Source: Phoma sp. XZ068
Lineage: Eukaryota; Ascomycota; Dothideomycetes; Pleosporales; Didymellaceae
Assembly: GCA_004835665.1 (NCBI GenBank)
Contig: RBKR01000001.1
Coordinates: 1,550,001 to 1,614,000 of the forward strand
Length of the DNA stretch: 64,000 bases
Reading direction: 5' to 3'
Positions within the stretch are counted from its first letter, which is position 1. Every line of letters begins with the position of its first letter. Of the stretch, positions 33,714 to 44,407 are shown piece by piece. A program made the translations under genes and the position numbers. The notes beneath the pieces were generated by a model. That model worked only from the letters and a program-made list of their open reading frames with translations, was not told the DNA's origin and searched no databases.

Positions 33714-33973
33714 TTTGTGTGCGTCGTGCTTCAAATCGACTCGAAGCTCGCGATGCCATTGCATCCAAAAAGTTAAGGTTGGCCCCACAATTGAGCCACA
33801 GTTTAGCCGGCGCAAAATGAAAGGTTGGGAGGCAACAGCGAACCTTCACGTGCCTTCGAGAAAGTCTTTCTTGAACCCCATGCTACCGTATTCACGTTCC
33901 CTTTCACGTTCACACCTCCCCATTCCTACACGGAATAGCCTGTACGCTGCTAAGCGAGCTCCGTTTGTTCGCC
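33714..33973. promoter_or_regulatory. Shared bidirectional promoter region
   Basis: Only 260 bp separate the start codons of the divergent RRP36 and FCP1-like genes, so both promoters must lie here or in the flanking coding ends. No TATA box is obvious. Confidence 0.5.
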
Positions 33974-35665
33974 ATGTCTGTCGAAATCGAACGGTATATT
34001 CCCCACGACGCTGCAGTCGCAGAACCCAACACTAACCCACCCAAGGCCGCTGTCGGTCGTTACGACAGCGCATCTCCATTACACACCCACAACCAGCCTC
34101 CAGTCGCCACCATGAACAACAACTTCAATCCTTGGGCGCAGCCATTTACGCCTAACTATGGCTATCCCGCGCAGCCCTACTACCAGAATCGCAACGGCAA
34201 CCACGGTCAGTGGCAGACGCCTTCGCACGGCCATGCGCCATCTGGAAGCGCGCCATGGAATGCAAACTATGGCCAGCCACAGCAGTACTACCCGCACGGC
34301 CAGCAGACGAACAACACTGCTGCACAACAAGCGCAAGCGCAAGCCTACTACCAGCATTGGGCGCAGTACTACGGACACCCTCAAGCATTCACGCCAATCA
34401 ACGCCCCACAGCACTCGTTTGGGCAGCTGCCGCAGCAGAATCATCCCTTCTTCGCGCCCTCTTTCGCGGCCGCGCAGCTCCAGCCAGGCTTACAGGGTGT
34501 CTCCAATCACAACGTTCAGTATGCTTTCGATAAACTCTACAAGGGTATCAAAGCAAGAACCCGCAGGACTAACATCACCCGTAGGGCGTCAACTCCACTC
34601 TCTGATGACGAGCCTATTCATATTGTTACAGATGGCCCAGTCAAGGCGAAAGAGTATGACTCCCTGCACCGGGTTGGCCGAAGTTCTCGCATTAACAAGA
34701 CCTACAGAGAGCCAACAGTATATCCAACCACAAAGCCGACCGGACGAAGCAGGGATCCGAAAATCATGTTGCCTGCACCAGCGCCTACCGAAGCGTACAT
34801 GGCACAAGCAGCCGAGGAACCTTCTACAGTCGAGTTGTCTGGTCGCATTCTTGTCATCCTCGATCTCAACGGCACTCTCCTGTACCGTCCGAACAGAAAC
34901 AAGAAGACGATGATCGCACGACCGTTCCTGATTCCGTTTTTGCAATACTTATTCTCGAACTTCGCCGTCATGGTCTGGTCGAGTGCTCGCCCTGAGAATG
35001 TTGCTGCCCTTGTAGAGCAGTCATTGAAAGAGGATTTGAGGAAAACTTTGGTGGCTCAATGGGGTCGCGACGCATTTAACTTGAAGCCGGAACACTACAG
35101 CCAGAATGTTCAGGTGTACAAGAACCTCGATTTAGTGTGGAGCAAGGATGAGATTCAAAAGCAACACCCCGATTACGATAACGGGGGCCGCTTTGGGCAA
35201 CATAACACCGTTTTGATCGACGATTCGATGCTCAAGGCTGCTGCGCAACCACACAATTTGCTTCAAATTAGCGAGTTCAATGCCACTCCACAACAGATGC
35301 GGGAGGATAAATTGCGCGAAGTTGCAGGTTACCTTGAGGCATTACGCACACAACAAGATGTCTCCAAGTTTATGAATAAGGAGAATTTCAAGCACAGCAC
35401 GGGCAAATGGCTATACGAGTGGTCGGAGAAGGATGCAGCTACTCAGGGTACCTCCTACCAGGGTGGTGAGCTGCAAGACAAGGTATCAATGCAAACCCCG
35501 TCAAAGAAGAACAAGAACAAGAAAAACAAGAAGGCCAAGAAGCGTGAGGCGACTGCAAAGGCCGCAGAAGCTGGTGAGAACGGGGTTGAACAAGTTGAAC
35601 AGACAGAGGATAGCGGGAGTGATGATGAAGGTGGGAGGAGTAACGGAGGCGTACACCTGGCCTGA
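33974..35665 (+). CDS. FCP1/NIF-like HAD-fold protein with Asn in motif I
   Basis: A single exon of 563 residues. ATG 33974 is the first in-frame ATG; a second at 34111 (MNNNFNPW) is also possible. Residues 45-180 are Asn/Gln/Tyr/Pro-rich and disordered. Residues about 288-465 form an NIF/FCP1-type phosphatase domain: ILDLNGTLL (Asp297, Asn299), MVWSSARPENV as motif II, and VLIDDSMLKAAAQP as motif III. In active FCP1/SCP enzymes motif I reads DxDx[TV]; here the second Asp, the general acid, is Asn. Activity is therefore doubtful, and a binding role is possible. The C-terminus is Lys-rich (KKNKNKKNKKAKKRE), then acidic. The family is clear; function and target are not. Confidence 0.88.
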   Translation: MSVEIERYIPHDAAVAEPNTNPPKAAVGRYDSASPLHTHNQPPVATMNNNFNPWAQPFTPNYGYPAQPYYQNRNGNHGQWQTPSHGHAPSGSAPWNANYGQPQQYYPHGQQTNNTAAQQAQAQAYYQHWAQYYGHPQAFTPINAPQHSFGQLPQQNHPFFAPSFAAAQLQPGLQGVSNHNVQYAFDKLYKGIKARTRRTNITRRASTPLSDDEPIHIVTDGPVKAKEYDSLHRVGRSSRINKTYREPTVYPTTKPTGRSRDPKIMLPAPAPTEAYMAQAAEEPSTVELSGRILVILDLNGTLLYRPNRNKKTMIARPFLIPFLQYLFSNFAVMVWSSARPENVAALVEQSLKEDLRKTLVAQWGRDAFNLKPEHYSQNVQVYKNLDLVWSKDEIQKQHPDYDNGGRFGQHNTVLIDDSMLKAAAQPHNLLQISEFNATPQQMREDKLREVAGYLEALRTQQDVSKFMNKENFKHSTGKWLYEWSEKDAATQGTSYQGGELQDKVSMQTPSKKNKNKKNKKAKKREATAKAAEAGENGVEQVEQTEDSGSDDEGGRSNGGVHLA

Positions 35666-36215
35666 GCGTGCTACCGGCCTTGTAGACTTGCATTCGCCAA
35701 TTTCGGTTGCATGTTCCGGTTAGCATCTTATGCATCTTGACAGATCAAATTGCATTGCCAGGAGTTTTAGAGCCGTACCTTGCATGTCGGTGTACATGTG
35801 AGGAAGGATTATAGATACCCAACACGAATGAAGCGGAGTTAATATGTTGAACTTTACATCGGTGCCACATCCTTACTGCCTGTAGAAAGCTTTGCTCCAC
35901 GGCTATATAAGTTCCCAAGTTGTGGAGCATGTGGGTAGTTAAGCATTTTCGTCATCATTTATCGCTACAACGGACTCATCAGCTCCAGATTGTCTCATGT
36001 TCTCCATCAGTACCCACATGCTCACCATTTTGAGAGCGAATACAAATAGTAAATCAACCGTAACTCTGATTCATATCCGTGCATAACTCGTCAGCATATA
36101 TAACTCAGTAGTCTATCCTACATGCACCCAAATTCTCAATAAACGCCAATAGAAATGCATAACTCGATCATCATCTCACATCATCCAGAACAGCGTCACC
36201 GTCAGTATACCACGC
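35666..36215. other. Convergent 3' region
   Basis: Shared 3' flank of the FCP1-like and MFS genes; AT-rich, no gene seen. Confidence 0.5.
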
Positions 36216-37780
36216 TCAAGCGTCCCGCGTGTACTCGCTCCTCTGCCTCCACTCACTTCCATATCTGAGAACGGCCACGGGGATGACGGACACCACGGCC
36301 GCAACAGCACCGAGCACTGTGAATCCCCATCCGTATCCGAGATACTCGGCGAGCGGTCCAGCAGCAAGCGGCAAAAAGGTGCCCATCAGGCACCTCGTCA
36401 CAATCACGCCCGTCATCGCACTCGCTGAGTAGAGCCCGCATGCATCCACAACGTACGCTTGCAGCGGGATGATGTTGGTAAGCAGCGTGAAGTCTAGCAG
36501 TGCTACGGAGGCAAGTAGGAGTGGGACAGGCAATTTGCACTGCGCAATCCAGCCATATGCCGTAACGCTGAAGGGGAGGAGTACGGCGCCGAGCACAGCA
36601 AGCGGAAGACGGTACTCTGGCTTCCCCTGGTCAGGATGCGTAGATCGGTTACGCAGCGAAACGTATATCCTGTCCAGGAAGGAATTGCACAGCAAGACGC
36701 TGAGGAGCGACCCGAGGCTGAAGATGACGAATGCCGCGCCCGTTTCGGCAGGGTTGAAGCCGTAGGTTTCCTGTAGGATGGACGGAAGGCTGATGGACAT
36801 GACGTAGAAGAAGCTGAAGCTGATGGAGGCCTGGAGGGAAAGAGCCATGAGCACACCGGAGCCGAAGAGCACGGAGAATGGGCGCGTGAGCGCGTGCCAT
36901 ATCTTGAGGAAATCCTCGTGCTTAGTCTTTGGCGTGAGAGGTTCAGATTTGAATTCGCCGCTTTCGCGCTTGATGCGTGCAATACGTTTGTGCAGGATGG
37001 CCATCTTGTACGTCTCGCGGAAGCAGGTGAGGAAGAGGATCTCGGCGATGACAGCAAGCCCTGCGGCCATGAGGAGAACCTGGCGCCATCCAAGAGTCTG
37101 CGCGATCGCACCGGCGATGGCTGGGCCAATTGCACCGCCGATGAGGGGAGCGAGGGAGATCAAACTCATAGCTGAGCCACGCTGGTCGGACTCGAAGATG
37201 TCGCCAATAATGCTGGGGTTCAGGACATTTGAGGCGACCGCGAAACCGGTGAGCCAGCGCGCGGCGATCAGAAGGTTGGTGCTTTTGCTGCCAGCAGCGA
37301 GGAGAGTTGCGATGATGAAGACAATGTTGCATCCATTCATTACGGGGTAGCGACCAAAGACTTCTGAGAGGGGTGCGATAAGGAGCGGGCCTGCTGCTTC
37401 ACCGAGTTCCCAGATAGTGACCAGGAGCGCGCTAGTCGATGTGCTTGCGTGCTTGCCTTCGAGTTCATCGACAATGCCGGCCGCAATTGGAACTACACCA
37501 ATGCATGTAAATGTTCTGAGGTTCTGTCAGTTTCAAGTTTTTTGAAGGAACCGTTGTACAGCAGCACGGGAAGCGAAAGTGAGAATGAAAAGGCTTACAC
37601 CGTGAATGCCATAAACGCAAGAAGAAACACAATCAGCCACTTGAACTTTGAATCCCATTCTCTCGGGTTTTCAGGATCTCCCGCTTCAAAGTCCAAGATC
37701 ACCTCGTCATGCTTTACATCCGCCTCAGCATCTTCGACAATCGGTCTAAGCAGCGGTTGCTGCTCTCCTACTGTGGCCAT
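36216..37780 (-). CDS. MFS multidrug-type transporter (DHA1 family)
   Basis: Exons 37599-37780 and 36216-37515 join over an 83-bp intron (GGT|GTAAGC...CCTCAG|AAC) to give 493 residues. The cytosolic N-terminus has the DHA1 hallmark GDPENPREWDSKFKW before helix 1. Helix 2 carries LLVTIWELGEAAGPLLIAPLSEVFGRYPV, the family's motif A region. Helix 5 has an antiporter-type stretch (GAIGPAIAGAIAQTLGWRQV). About twelve membrane segments and a basic central loop are visible. Such proteins export drugs, polyamines or small metabolites in exchange for protons. No biosynthetic genes adjoin it, so the substrate is unknown. Confidence 0.9.
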
Positions 37781-38471
37781 CTATTCCCAATCTCTTGCTA
37801 AAAGTGTTCGCTATGCAAAAAAAAAAACCGAGGTGGAAGAGATCAGAAATCAAGCCATGGCGGCAGTACTTTTTTCTTACCAAGCCATACTTATTTATCA
37901 CAGGTGGGGTCCACGCCCTGCGGCAAACTGGGGCGCTAGCGTGATTTGCGAATTTCTAAGTCCGGTAGCGTGATGCGGTGAGTGGATCTGACTCATGCAG
38001 ATACAACCAACCGAGGGTTAACCCATGGTGTTTTGCACCAGCATTCGAATAACAGCTGATGGAAAATTTGAGGAATTCGAACTTGGTTTCGTCCTTTCTG
38101 TAACAGAAGACAGAGCATGACCTTTGTAAGTGAACATGAAAGGAGCGGAACGACTGCCGCAAATACCCGAGGAGGCGCAACCTCTCAACATCCGAAGTGG
38201 TGGTTACTCAATACCGGCACACGACTTGTGCAGATTTTTTTGGTCTGCATGAGCTCTCGTCTTCGGTTCATACGAAGTTTGGCACTGCATTGCTGATGAA
38301 GGGCGCGGAGAGAGAAGAAAGTGAAATGTCATGTTGAATGTATAGCTGTTCGTCCCTATAACCTCGTGACTATTTTGATATCCACATTTTGGGGAATCTA
38401 TACCCAATCAAATCATCTTACGTGAACGTCGTAAATCCCATGCGCCTGTTGAATCACACAAAACCCACTGC
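37781..38471. other. Intergenic, no gene seen
   Basis: Promoter region of the MFS gene, with an A-run near 37817-37827, and the 3' flank of ADE16/17. Confidence 0.5.
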
Positions 38472-40371
38472 TTAGTGGTGGAACAGCCTAATGTGCTGCT
38501 CGACGAACGTGATACCGAGCTTCTCGGCGGTCTCGAAAACCGCGCCATCGTTCTGGCTTCCTGTCGGTGCAGCGATGTACTTGGCACCGCTCCTGTGAGC
38601 CCTGAAGACATTGTCAATGAAGGGGAAGAAGGCATCCGAAGACAGGGCGACACCCTGGAGCTTCGAAAGCCAGTCCTTGCGCTCCTCAGGAGTGAACGAC
38701 TTGGGGACCTGACCTTCCTCGAAGTTTGCGGCGAAGTCATCGTACTCAATGCCCGCATCGGGGACGAGACCAGAGCAGAGAAGGTCGATGGCGTTGGACT
38801 TGGCAGGTCGCTTGGTGCCCTTCTTGAACTTGAGGTTGAGCGTACGCTCGTGGAAGCGCATCCACCAGTTGTCGGCCTTGTCACCTGCAAGACGTGTGCA
38901 GTGGATACGGGCTGGATGGCGGTTAGTAAAATGATATTGTTTGGGTCAGGACACACTTACACTGCTGACCAGCACCAAGACCAATGACTTGGCCGTTCAA
39001 CGCATAACAGACACTGTTGGACTGAGTGTACTTGAGCGCGATGGTGGCGACAGTCAAATCACGCTGAGCTGACTCAGGGAGAGCACCGGTGCCCTTGGGG
39101 ACAATGACAGTGTTGAAGGTGTCAGAAGGTACGATCTTAGCGTCGTTGCGGTGCTGCTTGAGCGTGATGCCGTAGACAGTCCTTGTCTCGTCGGTACATG
39201 GGACATAGTCGTTGTCCATCTGGAGGACAAGGTACTTGCCCCCCTTCTTCTTCTTGAGGATGTCAAGCGCCTCAGCGGAGTAGCCAGGTGCAATAACACC
39301 GTCGGAGACCTCTCGGCTGATGATCTTAGCGGTAGGCAGATCGACTTCGTGGGACAGAGCAATCATGTCGCCGAAGCTGGACATTCTGTCGGCACCACGG
39401 GCCCTGGCGTAGGCCTGTGCAAGACCAGAATTCTCAATGCCCTCAATGTCGTCGACCATGTAGACCTGCCTCTCCTCGGCGCTCAGGGAGACACCAATGG
39501 CAGCGCCGGCAGGCGAGACGTGCTTGAAGCTGGCAGCAGCGGGGTAGTTGAGTGCCTTGCTCAGCTCCTGGACCAGAGGCCATGCGTTCAAAGCATCCAA
39601 CAGGTTGATGTATCCAGGCGATCCACCAAGAACCTTGAAGGGCAGAGGCTTGTCCGGCATGGAGACAGTCGCAGGCTTCTGGTGGGGGTTGGCACCGTAT
39701 CGCAGAGGAAGGAACTGGTCGCCATCACCGGCGTACTTCTTCCTGAAGAACTCGGAGATAGCACTGTCATATGTGGAAGTCTGCTCGAAGGCCTTGAGCG
39801 CGTATCGCTGCCTGCTCTTCTCAGACACCTCGCCGTTGTTGCTCTTGAGCTCGGTGAGCAGGTCGTGGTAGTCGTTGGGGTCGCTGACGATGGTGACGCG
39901 CGCGTGGTTCTTGGCCGCAGCTCGCAGAAGAGTGACACCACCGATATCGATCTCCTCGACAGCCTCAGGGATGGTGACGTTGATCCTGGCAACAGTCTCG
40001 GAGAAGGGGTAGAGGTTGCAGACAACAAAGTCAATCTTGTCGATGCTGTTGGCCGACAGGTCCGAGTCGTCTGAGTCGAGATCGCGTGCGAGGATGCCGC
40101 CGTGTACAGCAGGGTGCAGCGTCTTAACGCGTCCACCGAGCATCTCTGGCGCCTTTGTGATAGCAGAGACGTCCTCGACTTCAAAGCCGGCCTGGCGGAT
40201 CATCTTGGCTGTGCCGCCAGATGCAAGGAGCCTGACATTGGCCTCCTTGAGCCCTTTAGCCAGGTCAAGCAGACCTGTCTTGTCATAGACGGAAATGATA
40301 GCTTTGGAGTGTTAATGTTTCCGCAATGGAACACTTGGAGTGAACTGCTCACCAGTCTTCTGGCCACCCAT
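38472..40371 (-). CDS. ADE17: Bifunctional AICAR transformylase / IMP cyclohydrolase
   Basis: Three exons: a 19-nt first exon (40353-40371, MGGQKT), then 38961-40301 and 38472-38911, with introns of 51 and 49 bp, give 599 residues, the family length. The N-terminal 200 or so residues are the MGS-like IMP cyclohydrolase (IISVYDKTGLLDLAKGLKE, LLASGGTAKMI, KTLHPAVHGGILARD). The rest is the formyltransferase, with RYGANPHQKPA and the catalytic pair Lys266-His267 in SFKHVSPAGAA, then GAGQQSRIHCTRLAGDKADNWW across the last splice. It performs the last two steps of de novo purine synthesis, AICAR to FAICAR to IMP, in the cytosol as a dimer. Yeast has two copies (ADE16, ADE17); which one this matches cannot be said. 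Confidence 0.97.
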
Positions 40372-40998
40372 TTTGACGGAATACTTCAATGCCTGAATAG
40401 GATCAATTGAAGTGTAAAGGAAAGGTAGAGCAAAGGGTATCTGGGGTATAGGTGAAGAACTGGCGCCAGTAGCAGCGTGGGGTTTACTCGATATTTTTGC
40501 GCAGCAATCTGCCCCGCTGTGACGATGCTCCTTCCCCTCCTGTTCCGATCTCGGTGCCCTCCCATTCGCTACAGCTTCCTCCGACGGCAGCGCTACCAAG
40601 CAAACAGCCTAAGCATCTCCAAAGTCCACAGCCAAATGCTGAACACGTTGTGCCATCTCATGCTGTAGTGAATACATTTCCGTGTCTGCGAGCACCTTGT
40701 TGACATATCGACCAAACCCCAGCTGACATGACTAGCGCTAGCCTCGGTTCTCCATATCCTACTCCATCCGAGAGCTTCTTTTAACTTATACATCATTTTC
40801 GAGCTGTATGACACAGCGCTAATTCATGTGTAATTACTGTCCGCACATGCTCCACTAGTCACAGTCGTATACCTTTGCTTGTGTTCAAGCTACCTCATCG
40901 CGTCAGCGCACTCTCTTCGTGTATATCTTACAGCCTTTCGTACTATGGTAGTAGACTAGGAGCTGCAGCACAACCCAAGGCTAGTACGACGCGCCAAC
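40372..40998. promoter_or_regulatory. Divergent promoter region ADE16/17 - Nudix gene
   Basis: 627 bp between two divergent start codons. It presumably holds both promoters. I identified no specific site. Confidence 0.45.
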
Positions 40999-42469
40999 AT
41001 GTCAGCGCCAACAGACACCGAAGACCTGATCGCACACCTCAAGTCGGTCCTCCTCGAGCTCAACGCGCACCCGTACCCCGAGGTCGCGTGTCCTCCAAAC
41101 TTACCAAAACGCGCATCCGTCGCCCTGATATTGCGCGTGCAACCAGACTACAACCACTGGCCAGCATACTCGGACAAGCCTCTACATTCTGCGACGCAGC
41201 ACCCACCAAGGCCTCGTCGACGATCTTCCGTCGCTTCGAGTTCAGGTCAGAAGCTTAGCTTCGAAGACATCCTACATGCCTTCTTCGAGCAGGACTGGGT
41301 GAAGCACGGCGACCCCGAGGTACTCTTCATCAAACGAGCCACTAGGATAGGAGACAAGTGGAATGGCCATGTCGCGCTACCTGGTGGAAAGAGAGACCCT
41401 GAGGATGACGACGATGCTGTCACAGCCATGAGAGAAGCGCTGGAGGAGGTTGGGATCGATCTGGGATACCACAATGCGATCGCAGTAGGAAACCTGCCCC
41501 AGCGAATAGTCACCACAAGCTGGGGTAAAGTACCGTAAGCACCCTTTGAGTGCTCACCTGCCCGCCTCTGCTAATTCGTCCAGCCTTATGGTGTTATGTC
41601 CCTACATCTACCTCCTGACTTCCCCGTCCTACCCGTCTCAACGCCTCCAACCCACCGAAGTCGCGTCCTCGCATTGGGTTCCGATCCGCGCGCTCCTCTC
41701 CCCCGTCCTTCGAACGCACGAATATGCCGATGTCAGCGCCCGCCTTGCGAAATCGGAACTCGGCATCAAGCGCTGGTTCTTGCAAGCCATGCTCTCGAAA
41801 ATGATGTTCGCAGCCATCCGTCTCGTCCCGTCCAATTCTACCCACTGTGCCACAATACCAGACTTTGTACCCGCTTTCAGTGCGCCGCCGAAAGGTGCGG
41901 TGACGAAGGCGAGGGAGCTACTGTTTGGAGAAGAAAGGAGCGACCGGAAACCGCCGCTGCTGCTTTGGGGTTTGACATTAGGGGTGGTAAGCGACTTTCT
42001 GGAACACATTCCGCCACATAATGCGCTGGAGTTGTGGACGTATCCAACGTTCACGAGTTGGGATGTGAGGTTTGTGATGTGGGCTATGTCATACCGGTTT
42101 CGGAGCCAGAAGTCGCTGGAGATGTCGTCGGTGTCTACGCCATCTTCGACTAAGGCGGGCGAGCAAGATTTACCAGGGTTTGGGAGCGAAGCTGTGGGGC
42201 CAATCTTCAGCGAAGGAGAGGAGGAAAGGGAGAAGCCTGGTGAGGTTGGAATCGCGGGTTTGGGTGTCGGACGTGGATGGGGACAGACCGGGCGAGCAAA
42301 GATGGTTGCTAGGGGGGCGGCTGTCAATTCAATGCTAGAAGGGTACTACCCCATTGTTAGGAAAGCTGTGGCTACGGCACTTGCAGGACGGGTAGGAGTT
42401 GTCGCGCTTCTGGCATTCGTTGCCTGGAAGAAGATCGATTGGCAGAGGGTTGTAAATTTAGTGGTGTAA
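40999..42469 (+). CDS. Nudix hydrolase with C-terminal membrane segment
   Basis: Exons 40999-41534 and 41584-42469 join over a 49-bp intron (ACC|GTAAGC...TCCAG|CCT) to give 473 residues. The Nudix box starts at Gly129 and reads PGGKRDPED... to MREALEEVGIDL, with the one-residue-longer spacing of CoA-pyrophosphatase/PCD1-like members. The REALEEVG metal-binding helix is intact. An IKRATRIGDKWNGHVALPGG strand precedes it. The C-terminal half is family-specific, and residues about 448-464 are hydrophobic (GVVALLAFVAWKK), a likely tail anchor. Nudix enzymes cleave nucleoside diphosphates linked to another moiety. A CoA-type substrate is plausible from the box, but not proven. Confidence 0.88.
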
Positions 42470-44407
42470 GTCTCGCCTGCTTACACTTGACAATTTGTAC
42501 ATTGTAAATCATACGAGATCAGTACAAACTAGATCAAGGTTTTCTCCTCCAGACGCCTGTAAGCCTTTACTCAATCACTCTGCTGCCAAGCTTCAGGTTC
42601 AGACTCCACACCACATCTCCACGTCGAACAATTTCCAGTAAGCAAGCCCCGACGCTAAGTGCAGTCTCAGACAAGGGAAGGACCCGTTGAACGCCCGCTC
42701 AACGGTGTCCTAGGGGGCGATCCAAGTGTCCTAAACCTGGGAATTTTGACACGTGAAAGTCTGGAGAAGACCCACTTCGAGACGACGTGCATCACTGCCC
42801 GGACGCCACCAGCCTTTAACATCTTCATTCGTGACGGAGGCGATGAAAGCATATGCAGTACCGTGTATGACAGCTCCATGTATCCAAGCGAAAGTTGGGA
42901 AATGCAGGCAAGTCTACCCGTGAAAGACACTGCTACCATACGTGCGTCGATAAGAGACATTACACTACTGTGGTACGTTTGCTGTCTAGAATGCTGCAAT
43001 GGCACGCGTGATTCTCATGGTATCACAATTGGCTGGCTTAGTCGAGACGTGTGGTAGTGAGTACATGTCATTGGTCGTCATATGTCCCGGAGGACGTCGG
43101 TGGTCTGCAAGCAGCTGGAGGTTTACATCAGCGGCTCAACATTATCATTGCGAGTGCTTCGATATTGATGCCCCTCTTTCACATGAGTGCGGATATGCTT
43201 GCATCTGATAACATCTGATAGCGACTGACGTGCTTCGCGCAGATCACTGTCAACTGGAAACGAGAGAGGTCCTCCAAGTCATAGGTGCTGTGACCAGTCG
43301 ATACAATCACTCCGAGCTGACCGTCATCATTGCAGCTGCACGTTCATTGGAGATGTCATCGTCAGCATGTACAAGGATATTCTTGAAAACTCGGTGAAAA
43401 TGGACGACAGCCTCAACTCGCCACTCAGGAACGGAGAGCTGAACCTCGGTGGTGTGACCTATCAACGAATCACCTCGTTGATGGGCCCCTAGCGCGAGTC
43501 CCTGCAGAAAAATCCCAGATCTCTGCAGAGATCCCGGCTGCTTTTCGCGACAAGATCCACCAAAACACTGTACAATTGCGCCTGCCATGAAGAGCAATTG
43601 GCATGTTTATGTGTCTGTGGACATTGCCTGCATGTCCCAGCATCTCAAATGCCATGTCTGCAAGCCGGGATGGCCTTGAATGGTGGCGTAGGGCGGGTCG
43701 GCGCAAACTTGGTACCTGCTGAATTGGACCTCTAGGCGAGGCCGCAGAGCAAATCAGCGAAAAAGAACGCGTGATGGGTGGTGCAAATTGGCGGTCTGAA
43801 AGCCGTGCCCAATGCGCCAAGGCAGCGGGCAGAAGGGAAATCGGCTTGACATCCAGCGCCCCAGACCTGGCAGAGGGTGCCGTTGTTGAGGCTAGAGAAG
43901 CGCGAGTCTTGCCGCCACTGTGGGCACTGTGATCGCACAAGCTGTGTTTCGCAGTCGGTACAGTGCTCAAAGAGCTCCATGCGGTGGCAAGCGTATCCAT
44001 AAGGATCAGTCTGGCATTTTTCCGAGTGGGGAGATAGAGATCGGAGTGCATTAGTAGTAGAGCTGGAGCTGTCTTATTGGTACCCCTGTTCTCGAGCACC
44101 CTTTGCTCGCGACGCTTACCGTTCGTGTCAGGGTCTACCTAAAATTCCATCGACACCGCCTGGGGCATCTGTAGCGCTTTAAAAACCTCCGTTCCCGCTC
44201 TCGGTCAAACCTCAATTCCTCTTGGTTTTTACAATCCGTGAAGGTCTTCAGCCTATCGTTCTTTGTTGTCGTTGCAGGCATTCGACCTCAACAAGCGATC
44301 TTGCATCCCCAACAAGTTCTCTGCAACTTGTCCTTCCATTGCCCCTCCTCTCGACATCGAGGGAATTCGACACCGTCGCTATCGACACCTCATCTTCGGT
44401 TTTCAAG
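42470..44407. other. 1.9-kb intergenic region, 5' side of the desaturase
   Basis: Contains the promoter and leader of the desaturase. A possible 40-bp leader intron (44238-44277, GTGAAG...TTGCAG) is visible but short. A minus-strand frame at 43732-43980 begins with a Cys-rich stretch, but no gene model could be built. Confidence 0.45.

Noticed and set aside
39151..40074. 307-codon plus-strand frame inside ADE16/17
   Set aside because: Shadow of the conserved purine enzyme on the opposite strand.
43470..44099. 209-codon minus-strand frame before the desaturase
   Set aside because: Arg/Ser/Leu-rich without signature and in the promoter of a highly expressed gene; no convincing start or exons.
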